This document shows positions 28,748-37,011 of a DNA stretch of 64,000 nucleotides, piece after piece (position 1 is the first letter of the stretch; the number at the start of each line of letters is the position of its first letter). Below the pieces are notes generated by a model, which saw nothing but the letters and a program-made list of their open reading frames with translations, was not told the DNA's origin and searched no databases. The stretch covers positions 1 through 64,000 of the forward strand of contig CAZRBW010000001.1 of assembly GCA_964598395.1 (NCBI GenBank). Reading direction: 5' to 3'. This DNA comes from CAXBDP01 sp964598395. GTDB taxonomy: Bacteria; Bacteroidota; Bacteroidia; Cytophagales; Cyclobacteriaceae. Made by a program: the position numbers and the translations under genes.

Positions 28748-28989
28748 TAAAATCCTGACATAAAGCTTTGGTGCTCTGATCACAAATAATAGTACTGCTT
28801 AGGAATTTTGATTACATATCCTTATTTTTAATTCATGGAGAATTCCAAGCTATTCTCAGAATATTTTTTCTGCAGCTTGACGATTTGATTCGTACACTGA
28901 AATCAAGAACTAGCTTAAATATTCAACATATTTCCTCTGAGTATATTTTGATTAAGAAAAAAGAAGGTTACAATTAAACTGTATTACTT

Positions 28990-30030
28990 ATGACTATCAA
29001 AAAAGAATTACTCCTGCTATCGGTAGTTTGTTGCCTGTTAAGTATTCCAGGATTTTCACAGAAATCAGATGTTACTCAACTTTTTCAAAATACTAGCCCT
29101 ATTGAAGTAAAACTGAGCTTTGCCATAAAGGAAGTAAAAAAAATCACCGCAGATTCTATTTACACAGGTACCATGCTGAGCTATAAAAATGATCAGGGTA
29201 CTTGGGATTCCTTGAAAGTTGATTTAAGAGCACGAGGAAACTTCAGAAGAAGTAATTGCTTCTTCCCTCCCATCCGATTAAAAATGAAGAAAAAAGATAC
29301 TGAGGGATCACTTTTCAGCGGTAATAAGGATTTGAAGCTTGTTGTGCCATGCCAATCAGCAAAGACCTCCAATGATCTGATATTAAAAGAATACATTGCC
29401 TATAAACTATATGAAATCGTAACGCCCTATGTGTTTAATACCCGTTTGGTAAATCTGACCCTTATTGACCAAAGCGGAAAGCAACCAAAATCTTATGAAG
29501 TCAAGGGTTTCTTTATCGAAGATGATGGACTAGTGGCCAAACGTTTCGAAGCTAAAATGGTCAAAGATGTTCAACTGCACCCCATGCGTTTACAGGATAC
29601 CGTTTCTACAATTCATGATTTTTTTGCTTTTATGATTTCTAATACCGACTGGTCATCGACGGCACAGCACAATATCAAAGTGATGCAATTAAATAATAAA
29701 GATTACATCCCATTGGCCTATGATTTTGATATGTCAGGACTTGTGAATGCACCGTATTCACAAGTAAGCGAAATTCTTGAAATCTCCAGTGTTCAGGAAC
29801 GTATATATAGAGGGTTTTGCAGAACAGAAAGTTTATTTGAATATGTCCGCAATAAATACCTGAACCATGAAACTGAAATAATGAATGTATTTAATTCAGA
29901 AGAAGTAGCAGATATGAACCCTAAGGATCTAGACAAAGCCAAAAAATATATTGGAGAATTTTTTACTATTCTTAAAAACGATAAGAGTTTCAACGATAAT
30001 ATACTCTCCAAGTGTCGTACGAACAATTAA
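28990..30030 (+). CDS. Secreted protein, possibly CotH-like
   Basis: A 346-residue protein with a signal peptide cleaved near GFSQ. The segment VDLRARGNFRRSNCFFPPIR followed by a lysine-rich strand, and the later motif PLAYDFDMSGL, resemble the CotH kinase-like fold, where an Arg-Gly-Asn strand and a D(F/Y)D motif occur. Similarity is distant and kinase activity is not claimed. Upstream lies 242 bases of AT-rich sequence with no clear feature; the phosphatase gene follows after 103 bases. The nearest genes look accessory rather than core. Confidence 0.45.
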   Translation: MTIKKELLLLSVVCCLLSIPGFSQKSDVTQLFQNTSPIEVKLSFAIKEVKKITADSIYTGTMLSYKNDQGTWDSLKVDLRARGNFRRSNCFFPPIRLKMKKKDTEGSLFSGNKDLKLVVPCQSAKTSNDLILKEYIAYKLYEIVTPYVFNTRLVNLTLIDQSGKQPKSYEVKGFFIEDDGLVAKRFEAKMVKDVQLHPMRLQDTVSTIHDFFAFMISNTDWSSTAQHNIKVMQLNNKDYIPLAYDFDMSGLVNAPYSQVSEILEISSVQERIYRGFCRTESLFEYVRNKYLNHETEIMNVFNSEEVADMNPKDLDKAKKYIGEFFTILKNDKSFNDNILSKCRTNN

Positions 30031-30133
30031 TCTTTCAGTCTGTTTCGTATGCGCTGACTTATCAGGATCAGGCCTAATTAATAGTTGTTGTTAATGATGT
30101 TAAAAGAAATTCGGTGTATTTGATTCAATACTT

Positions 30134-31564
30134 ATGTCTAGATTAGCCTTATTTATTCTTTTGGTTTTTGTGTTGCCATCGGCCCTTGCGCAAAACATCC
30201 TTGTTCCACCTTACATTCAGCCTGGCAATGTGTCAACTTTGGCCAAGGAAGAAAAAGTAATAATCTGGCAAACGGATAGTATTCCGGGCACCTTCAAAGT
30301 TGAATTCGCTCTCGGCTCTTCACTTGCTTCTGTAAAAAAGCCATCAACCACAAAAGTCTCTTCGGTAAAACTAAGCCTGCTAAACAAAACAACCTTCTTA
30401 TACCGGGCTACATTACCTAAATTACAATTTGATCAAACTTATGTATACAAGGTTTCTCTGAATAATAGGACAATTGCTGAGAACACATTCGAAACCCGCA
30501 CTAAGAAACCTCAAACTAAATTTGCTGTTTTTGGTGATTGCGGTATCGGTTCTCCTGAGCAAGCAAAAATTGCATACCAAGTGTATCAGCACAAGCCACA
30601 GTTTGCCTTGATTACTGGCGATATGGTTTATTCTTATGGACGGGAAGAGGAATACCGAGCTCGTTTCTTTCCCTATTATCTTACTCCTGCACCAACACCC
30701 AACAGAGGCGCTCCTCTAATGCAATCAATACCCTTTTACATGATGCTGGGAAATCACGATATTTATAGTGCAGATTTCGACAAACATCCTGATGGGTTGG
30801 CCTTTTTCTATTATAATGATTTACCATTGAATGCTCCCACAACTGCCTTAACTGTAAAGGCAGAGGGAACGAACACTGCTTTAATTAAAGCCTTTGAGAA
30901 AAATACAGCCCCTCGCTATCCTAAAATTGCCAATTATTCATTCGATTATGGCAATGTTCATGTTGCTGTACTAGATGCCAATTACTATATCAACCCACTT
31001 GACCCGGAATTAGTAGAATGGCTAAAAAGAGATATGAAAAATAGTAAAGCAGATTGGAAAATGGTTGCCTATCATCACCCTGCATTTAATTCCAGTCCAA
31101 CCCACTATGAATATCAAATTATGCGATTGTTGGCTCCAATTTGTGAGGAATTGGGAGTTGACATGGTGTTAACTGGCCATGTTCACAACTACCAACGAAC
31201 TGTTCCATTAAAATTTGACCCTGCCATCGATTCTACTAATAATCGCTATGTTGTATCGGAAGCAGGCAGTGTTGACGGAAAGTTTACTCTTGATACCAAA
31301 TTTGATGGCATCAATACCACCCGTGCGGACGGAATCATATACATTGTAAGTGGTGCCGGAGGAGCAACATTATATGATAACCAGATCAGCGACAATCCTG
31401 AATTATGGAAAAAAGGAACACCCGAAAATTGGGCGCCCTATACTACAAAATTGATATCTGATGTGCATTCTTTCACCATGATTGAAACAGACGGCAAGAA
31501 ACTAATCCTGAAGCAGATAGATGCGGACGGAAAAACAATAGATACGATTACAGTTACAAAATAA
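30134..31564 (+). CDS. Secreted purple acid phosphatase-like metallophosphoesterase
   Basis: A 476-residue protein with a signal peptide ending at SALAQ. An N-terminal fibronectin-like domain (about 25-120) precedes a calcineurin-type catalytic domain containing all five metal motifs: FGDCGIG, TGDMVYSYG, LGNHDIY, AYHHPAF and LTGHVHNYQR. The tyrosine in GDMVYSY fits the purple acid phosphatase ligand set. It should release phosphate from organic esters outside the cytoplasm, a trait linked to phosphate scavenging. Confidence 0.85.
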   Translation: MSRLALFILLVFVLPSALAQNILVPPYIQPGNVSTLAKEEKVIIWQTDSIPGTFKVEFALGSSLASVKKPSTTKVSSVKLSLLNKTTFLYRATLPKLQFDQTYVYKVSLNNRTIAENTFETRTKKPQTKFAVFGDCGIGSPEQAKIAYQVYQHKPQFALITGDMVYSYGREEEYRARFFPYYLTPAPTPNRGAPLMQSIPFYMMLGNHDIYSADFDKHPDGLAFFYYNDLPLNAPTTALTVKAEGTNTALIKAFEKNTAPRYPKIANYSFDYGNVHVAVLDANYYINPLDPELVEWLKRDMKNSKADWKMVAYHHPAFNSSPTHYEYQIMRLLAPICEELGVDMVLTGHVHNYQRTVPLKFDPAIDSTNNRYVVSEAGSVDGKFTLDTKFDGINTTRADGIIYIVSGAGGATLYDNQISDNPELWKKGTPENWAPYTTKLISDVHSFTMIETDGKKLILKQIDADGKTIDTITVTK

Positions 31565-31929
31565 ATTCTGAAAGGAATTCTGTAAATCCTTCTTGGTGAA
31601 AAGAATTGGAAATACCCATAAATATTTTTCACATCTCACAAGTATGCTGACAGCAAAAAACTTGATATTAGATGGCTCATATAGCTTTTTAATAGCAAGA
31701 GAGATAAAATTTGGATTGAAGTAAATGGAAAATCAATACCCATATTCAGGTGCTACAAGCTGTTGTAGTGTAAGCCCATTGCAAGTGTTTAGCACTTCAT
31801 TTTAACATTACTCATAAGCATTATGGAACTTATTGACTCATAATGTTTATTCAGAGGTTGGTTTGAAACAAAAAACCCTAACAAGCCACAAAGCCTATTA
31901 GGGTTCAAAAAGTTTAATTATAAAAAAGA
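31565..31929. other. 365-base intergenic region with short hairpins
   Basis: No gene is visible. Three small inverted repeats stand close together: CTACAA/TTGTAG (31753-31758, 31763-31768), AAGTG/CACTT (31783-31787, 31793-31797) and CATTATG/CATAATG (31819-31825, 31839-31845). They could be chance in AT-rich DNA or part of a small structured RNA. The right end holds the terminator of the MBL gene. Confidence 0.3.
31871..31905 (-). terminator. Rho-independent terminator of the MBL hydrolase gene
   Basis: AACCCTAA (31874-31881) pairs with TTAGGGTT (31898-31905). Read on the minus strand, the stem is followed by a run of T. Confidence 0.8.
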
Positions 31930-32694
31930 CTAATTCTGCGGATACCAGTTTTTCAGTTTCACTTGGATACCCAATTCATCTTCTTTTACTAGTTCTTTAA
32001 AGGCTGCCAAATCGGCAAAGCCGCCAGAACCACGATAATGGTAAGGATAGATTATCTTAGGCTTAAATTCATTTACGGCACTCGAAGCCTGGTTGATATC
32101 CATAGTGAAGGGTAAATTCATACAAACAAAAGCAATATCGATATTGCTAAGGGCACGCATTTCTGGAATGTCTTCTGTGTCGCCAGAGATGTAAATTGTC
32201 TTACCACCTATGCTCAAAACATAGCCATTGCCCCTACCCTTCGGATGTCTAGTTTCCGCATCTGCTGGCAAGTTATACATTGGAATAGCTGCAATATTGA
32301 TATTCATCATATCAGTAGCCTCTCCATTGGCAATCACTGTTGCTTGCGCTTTAAGGTTGTCTGGAAGCATATCCATTACAGCTTGCGGCACAATGAGTTT
32401 TGCCTTACTCAAATCAAGCTCAGCCAAGGTATTTTTGTCTAAGTGATCCCCATGGATATCCGTAATCAAAACCAAATCAGGCGCATTCAGATTTGCAAAT
32501 CCAGCTTTACCACCATAAGGATCCACGTAAATGGTCATGCCATTCCACTCCATGGCCAAGGTGCCATGCGTAATAGGATGAACAATCAAGTTGCCATTAT
32601 TGGTAGCGTATTGGTCGGGAGAATCTCTATTTTGACTGCTAGCAAATAGGCTCACTGTCAAAACTAGTAATACGGTAAATAGTGTGTTTTTCAT
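31930..32694 (-). CDS. Secreted MBL-fold metal-dependent hydrolase (UlaG-like)
   Basis: A 254-residue protein with a signal peptide (cleaved near ASSQ) and a metallo-beta-lactamase fold. The metal motif reads TDIHGDHLD: the HxDH part is intact, but the first His of the usual HxHxDH is Asp, as I recall for a Bacteroidota subgroup. Later ligands are seen in ISGDTED and YPYHYRGS. The fold matches UlaG-type hydrolases; the substrate is unknown. It is a single gene with its own terminator. Confidence 0.82.
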   Translation of the reverse strand: MKNTLFTVLLVLTVSLFASSQNRDSPDQYATNNGNLIVHPITHGTLAMEWNGMTIYVDPYGGKAGFANLNAPDLVLITDIHGDHLDKNTLAELDLSKAKLIVPQAVMDMLPDNLKAQATVIANGEATDMMNINIAAIPMYNLPADAETRHPKGRGNGYVLSIGGKTIYISGDTEDIPEMRALSNIDIAFVCMNLPFTMDINQASSAVNEFKPKIIYPYHYRGSGGFADLAAFKELVKEDELGIQVKLKNWYPQN

Positions 32695-32765
32695 AGTACT
32701 GTTAAACCTCTAAAAAAAATCTTTGTTTGATGAATTCCCCAAGCTCCAAAAAAATGGGCAAAAAA

Positions 32766-32787
32766 AAACCACCTAAGAAGGTGGTTT
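32766..32787 (-). terminator. Rho-independent terminator of the cold-shock gene
   Basis: AAACCACCT (32766-32774) pairs with AGGTGGTTT (32779-32787) over a 4-base loop. On the minus strand it is followed by a long T-run. Confidence 0.85.
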
Positions 32788-32823
32788 TTAATAATTTAAG
32801 CAAAATTGATACTATATATAATA

Positions 32824-33015
32824 TTAGTCAATTACTTCTACGTTAACGGCATTCATGCCTTTACGGCCTCTTTCCACGTCGAATTTAACGTTATCGTTTT
32901 CACGAATTTCGTCAATAAGACCTGAAGAATGTACGAAGATATCTTCGCTTGAATCTGATGGTTTAATGAAACCGAAACCTTTGGTTTCATTAAAGAATTT
33001 TACTGTTCCTTGCAT
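32824..33015 (-). CDS. Cold-shock domain protein (CspA family)
   Basis: A 63-residue single-domain cold-shock protein. Both RNA-binding motifs are present: KGFGFIKP (RNP1) and DIFVHSSG (RNP2). Such proteins bind single-stranded RNA and melt secondary structure, in the cold or constitutively. The candidate promoter gives a leader of about 170 bases, a length often seen for thermosensing csp mRNAs. Confidence 0.95.
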   Translation of the reverse strand: MQGTVKFFNETKGFGFIKPSDSSEDIFVHSSGLIDEIRENDNVKFDVERGRKGMNAVNVEVID

Positions 33016-33194
33016 TGTATTTGTTAATTAATAAAAAAAATTCTGTTGTTGAAAGGTCTGTTACAACCTTGGTCTTGCGATAAAATTCTCTTGGTATTAA
33101 ATTCCTACCGGAAACGAGGTTTTATTAAATTAAGGTAGGTGGGAAACAATGTACTCTGAGGAGGTATTGGAAAACACTTATTCTTAAACGCTCA

Positions 33195-33226
33195 CAAATG
33201 TAACTATATAAAAGTTACCATCCAAA
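33195..33226 (-). promoter_or_regulatory. Bacteroidota promoter of the cold-shock gene
   Basis: On the minus strand TTTG (33226-33223) and TACATTTG (33202-33195) are 20 bases apart, a very good match to TTTG-N19-TAnnTTTG. The start site would fall near 33189, leaving a leader of about 170 bases. Confidence 0.65.
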
Positions 33227-33277
33227 TCCTGCTCAATAATATTTTAAAGACCACTAAGCAAAAGTGGGAAATAAAAA

Positions 33278-33326
33278 AGCGGGAGGTGAATACAGCATTG
33301 TAGCCATCTTCCCTCCCGCTGTTTTT
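33278..33326. terminator. Terminator whose stem is an inverted pair of the octamer
   Basis: GCGGGAGG (33279-33286) and CCTCCCGC (33312-33319) pair perfectly, with A33278 and T33320 extending the stem to nine pairs. Six A precede the left arm and a T-run follows the right arm, so it can act in both directions; the likely user is the desaturase gene on the minus strand. The rest of the 310-base gap (33016-33325) holds the cold-shock leader and promoter. Confidence 0.75.
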
Positions 33327-34096
33327 TATGCAGCCTTTTTAATATTCTGCATTTCAATATTTTTAGCTTTCGGCAACTCAATGATTCCTACTTTATCTAG
33401 CAACTTTATTACTACATAAGTTGGATCAATCTCATGCCATCTGAAACCACCAAAATTAGCTCTATTACCATGTTTATGGTGATTATTATGGTAGCTCTCT
33501 CCCATCATTAATACATCTACAGGAAGGAAGTTTCTACTTGTATCACCTACTTCGAAGTTTCTGTATCCATACTTATGCGCAAACCAGTTGATGATAGCGC
33601 CATGGATTGGGCTCAATGCAAATTGGATTGGAAGCAATAACCACAACCACCATACATCGGCAAATATAAAATATACACCTACATAGATTGCACCCCAAAT
33701 AACTCTGGATTGCCATGAACGAGCCATTTTATCAAACCATGTCCACTCTGGTACACCATCAGTAAATCTCTTATCTACTTGTACAGTTTTGTTGGTTATA
33801 TCAGAATATATGGTTTTGGTTTTCCACATCATCTTCCAAATAGTTTCGTCATATTTTGGTGAGTGTGGATCGTTGGGGGTATCTGCATAAGCATGATGCA
33901 TTCTGTGCATCACGCCATATCCGTAAGGACTTAGATAATTACTTCCCTGGAATATCCAAGTAAGTACAAAGAATACCTTTTCCATAGCTGGGCTCATGGT
34001 AAAGGCTTTGTGCGAGGCATATCTGTGAAGAAAAAATGTCTGGAAAAAGAGAGACAGATACCAATGTGCAATAAAGAAAGCTAATATTACTTCCAA
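33326..34096 (-). CDS. Acyl-CoA/acyl-lipid delta-9-type fatty acid desaturase
   Basis: A 256-residue membrane di-iron enzyme. The three histidine boxes are intact: HRYASH (24-29), HRMHH (64-68) and HNNHH in ESYHNNHHKHG. Several transmembrane helices lie between them. It introduces a cis double bond into fatty acyl chains to keep membranes fluid. The start is a TTG at 34096; no earlier in-frame ATG fits. Lying next to a cold-shock gene suggests, but does not show, a shared role in cold adaptation. Confidence 0.9.
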   Translation of the reverse strand: MEVILAFFIAHWYLSLFFQTFFLHRYASHKAFTMSPAMEKVFFVLTWIFQGSNYLSPYGYGVMHRMHHAYADTPNDPHSPKYDETIWKMMWKTKTIYSDITNKTVQVDKRFTDGVPEWTWFDKMARSWQSRVIWGAIYVGVYFIFADVWWLWLLLPIQFALSPIHGAIINWFAHKYGYRNFEVGDTSRNFLPVDVLMMGESYHNNHHKHGNRANFGGFRWHEIDPTYVVIKLLDKVGIIELPKAKNIEMQNIKKAA

Positions 34097-34208
34097 TTTT
34101 CTAGTTTTTAGGTTGAGATTAAATAATTAAGGGATGAATACAATGTTCCCTTTCACCTACAATGACTGAGGTACTATGCTTTTGTGACAGGATTAGAAAA
34201 AATAATTT

Positions 34209-34826
34209 TTATTTTTTGAAAGGAGATGCAATTTCAAGTTTCAATTGTGCGATCATGTCATTGAAACTGCCTAAATCACAGGCTTTTACCACGCTATTGA
34301 TGAATTCAGGTTTTTTAATCACTGGAAAAGAAAAGTTTTCTTTATCCATTGCCAATTTCTTCTTGGCTCGGGAAACTAGTTGGCGCAAATGATCTTTGCG
34401 TTTTTCTAAAGTCTCTTGAATAGTTTCATAGTCGAAATTGAAGACTTCTTTCATTAGAAAAACGGCTCTTTCTAATGGCTCCAATTTCATTTGCAAAATG
34501 AATATAGCAGCTGCTAATTCATCTTCAATATCAATTTTGGGAAACTCTGTTTCTTTGTACCAAGTGTCCAATTTATCAATAATATCAAAGTCCAAATTAA
34601 GCTCTTCTTTCTTGTTTTTAAGACTTTGTAAGTGACTGAGGGAATTATTTTTTACAGATCGGATCAGATATGCTTTTGTATTTTCAATTTTAGTGTGATC
34701 TACACTTAGCCACTTCAAGAAAGTATCTTGTACCACATCTTTAGCATCTTCAGTAGATCTGAGAATATTACTTGCAATATTTTGCAATAGTGGTTGATAT
34801 TGAGCTATGATTTCTTCTTGCTTCAC
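34209..34826 (-). CDS. ECF-type RNA polymerase sigma factor
   Basis: About 205 residues from a GTG at 34826 (MKQEEIIAQYQPLL); the frame extends to a TTG at 34868. Region 2 (SNILRSTEDAKDVVQDTFLKW) binds the polymerase and the -10 element; region 4 (LEPLERAVFLMKEVFNFDYETI) binds -35. A tail of about 45 residues after region 4 is longer than in minimal ECF factors and may be regulatory. No anti-sigma gene is adjacent, so the signal is unknown. Confidence 0.82.
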   Translation of the reverse strand: MKQEEIIAQYQPLLQNIASNILRSTEDAKDVVQDTFLKWLSVDHTKIENTKAYLIRSVKNNSLSHLQSLKNKKEELNLDFDIIDKLDTWYKETEFPKIDIEDELAAAIFILQMKLEPLERAVFLMKEVFNFDYETIQETLEKRKDHLRQLVSRAKKKLAMDKENFSFPVIKKPEFINSVVKACDLGSFNDMIAQLKLEIASPFKK

Positions 34827-34912
34827 GTTATTGATGTCTATACAAAGAAACTGTAAAATTAGATCCAAATTTTACTTAATGTATAATAATCTGTCCGTTG
34901 ATGGAAAAGGTT

Positions 34913-34943
34913 AAAAAAAAAGTGGTCTTTTTAGGACCACTTT
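34913..34943 (-). terminator. Rho-independent terminator of the DEAD-box helicase gene
   Basis: AAAGTGGTC (34919-34927) pairs with GACCACTTT (34935-34943). On the minus strand the hairpin is followed by a T-run. Confidence 0.85.
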
Positions 34944-34949
34944 AGATTC

Positions 34950-36572
34950 TTAATAATTTGAAGCAGATTTCCTTTTTCGAAAGTTACCTCCACCTCCGCC
35001 TTCGTTACCACCGCGTCTGCCGCTACCACCACCACTTCTGTTGGATCTGCCGCCGCCGCCATAGTTCGAAGAAGAGCTTTCTCTGCGTTCGCCTCTATTG
35101 GAATTGCCATAGCTCGAGCCTCCACTACTTCTGCCAGAACCGCCATCGCGTCTAGGCTTGCTGTAGCCACCTTCAGCGCGATCGAAGAAACTTACAGTCT
35201 CTTTTGCTTCGCCTTGTTGTCTAGGAGCACTTGATTGATTGTTGTTACGATCGCCGAAGCCAACATTCCTGTTATCAGAATTTCTGTTATCAGATCTTCT
35301 GTTGTCTGAGCCACCTCTGTTGCGGTCGCCTCTGTTGCGATCTCCACCTCTGTTTTCAGATCTTTCTCTGAATTGACTTCTGGTTCTGAAACCATCGTCG
35401 CTTCTTCTAGATGATCTGCCTTCTCTTGGCTTAGCTGCTTCTTCATAAGCATCGCCAATTTCTAGTGCTGATTCACTAAAATTAATTTTCAACTTGCGTT
35501 GTAATGAATCAATTTTGTGGAAATCAGAACGTGAAGCTAATACTAACGAAACACCTTTTTTACCTGCACGGGCAGTTCTACCTGCGCGGTGTGTGTAAAA
35601 ATCCATGTCGTCAGGAAGTTGGAAGTGAATAACATGTGACAGGTTGTCTACATCAATACCTCTTGCAGCTACATCAGTAGCGATAAGATATTGCAATTGA
35701 CCTGACTTAAATTTACGCATTACCTTGTCTCTTTGACCTTGGCTCAAATCGCCATGCAAAGCATCAACAGGGTAATTCATTCTGCTCAATTGATGAGCTA
35801 AATCACGAGTGTCATTTTTTGTACGACAAAAAACGACTGCGCGCATTTCCGGATCTGAATCAACTAGCGTCTGGAAAGCCTCTTTCTTCATGCTTGATTT
35901 CACACGTATAAATTGGTGATCGATGTCAACATTTACCTTTACGGAACTGTTAACGGCAACCTCTTGAGGATTGCTCATGTAATCACCAACAATCTGACGT
36001 ATTTCGGCAGGCATTGTGGCTGAGAATAACCAAATGTTCTTTTCTTTCGGGGTGTAAGTAAGGATCTCATTGATCGCATCCTTGAATCCCATGTTCAACA
36101 TTTCATCAGCTTCATCAAGTACTACATTGCGTATAGACTTGAGAGATATAGCCTTACGTTGAATTAGATCGATAAGACGACCTGGCGTGGCTACAATGAT
36201 TTGCGGCTTGCGCTGCAAATTTTTAATTTGTTGAAAGATGGGTTTTCCACCATAAACTACCTCAACCTTTACTCCTGGTTGGTAGCGAGCGAATGCAGCT
36301 AATTGCTGGGCCACTTGTTGACCTAGCTCTCTTGTAGGGGTTACTACTAAAGCCTGAACGGCTTTGAAAGATGGGTCGATGTTTTGTACAAGGGGAAGTC
36401 CAAATGCAGCTGTTTTACCGGTTCCTGTCTGTGCCAAACCGATAAAATCTGTGTTGTTTTGGATCAGAATAGGAATTGCTTGTCGTTGAATCTCAGTAGG
36501 TTCGTGAATATTTAATTCAGGAAGTACTTTAAGGATAGGCTCGTTCAAGCCCAATTCATGAAAATTTTTCAA
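34950..36572 (-). CDS. DEAD-box RNA helicase with RGG-rich tail
   Basis: A 540-residue ATP-dependent RNA helicase. Domain 1 holds the Q-motif, AQTGTGKTAA, PTRELGQQ, DEAD (DEADEML) and SAT; domain 2 holds ARGIDV and HRAGRTARAG. From about residue 375 the protein becomes a low-complexity tail of Arg, Gly, Asn, Asp and Ser repeats (DNRNSDNRN, GGGGRSNRSGGGSG), which in related helicases binds RNA without sequence preference and can aid condensate formation. The start is a TTG at 36572. It likely unwinds structured RNA in ribosome assembly or in the cold. Confidence 0.93.
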   Translation of the reverse strand: MKNFHELGLNEPILKVLPELNIHEPTEIQRQAIPILIQNNTDFIGLAQTGTGKTAAFGLPLVQNIDPSFKAVQALVVTPTRELGQQVAQQLAAFARYQPGVKVEVVYGGKPIFQQIKNLQRKPQIIVATPGRLIDLIQRKAISLKSIRNVVLDEADEMLNMGFKDAINEILTYTPKEKNIWLFSATMPAEIRQIVGDYMSNPQEVAVNSSVKVNVDIDHQFIRVKSSMKKEAFQTLVDSDPEMRAVVFCRTKNDTRDLAHQLSRMNYPVDALHGDLSQGQRDKVMRKFKSGQLQYLIATDVAARGIDVDNLSHVIHFQLPDDMDFYTHRAGRTARAGKKGVSLVLASRSDFHKIDSLQRKLKINFSESALEIGDAYEEAAKPREGRSSRRSDDGFRTRSQFRERSENRGGDRNRGDRNRGGSDNRRSDNRNSDNRNVGFGDRNNNQSSAPRQQGEAKETVSFFDRAEGGYSKPRRDGGSGRSSGGSSYGNSNRGERRESSSSNYGGGGRSNRSGGGSGRRGGNEGGGGGNFRKRKSASNY

Positions 36573-37011
36573 ATAACATTTTTTAAGTGAACCGCAAAGG
36601 TACGATTAATAATTAAATAAATAAGCAAGTAATGCAATTAAATATAGTAATCTACCTTTGTTAAGCATTCATTTTAAGTGCTTTAAGGCATTCTCCGAAT
36701 AGCCCTCAAAGTATTAAATGTTGGTTTTATTCTAAATGACAAAATATCATATCATATAACTTTAAAATAACGAAATCTAATTGAGCATTAAGGAATTAGA
36801 CAATGATCATCATAGCTAATTGAAAATTCAATTTTATTATACTTAAAGTCAACCTCCCGCTTTTATTGCCCCATCTACTTTTTTAATCACCACAAGTAAT
36901 ATATTATTTTTACATTTTGTTGATTTGATTGCTTTTAACATTCTTAACCTTCCTTTTTTCGTATATAAGCAATACGTCATCAATTTTGATTTAAATTAAT
37001 AATATATCTCT
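36573..37011. other. 439-base AT-rich intergenic region
   Basis: This lies between divergent genes (helicase leftward, transpeptidase rightward). It holds one CCTCCCGC octamer (36853-36860) and the helicase -7 element. I see no gene, RNA or clear terminator in the rest; TACATTTTG near 36912 is one base longer than a -7 element. Confidence 0.5.
36595..36602 (-). promoter_or_regulatory. Candidate -7 element of the helicase gene
   Basis: On the minus strand TACCTTTG followed by C matches TAnnTTTG. It would give a leader of about 16 bases before the TTG start. The upstream TTG is about 23 bases away. Confidence 0.45.

Noticed and set aside
28172..31564. A complete Pycsar or other defence system
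   Set aside because: No cyclase, nuclease or second defence gene accompanies the effector-like protein; the neighbours are secreted proteins.
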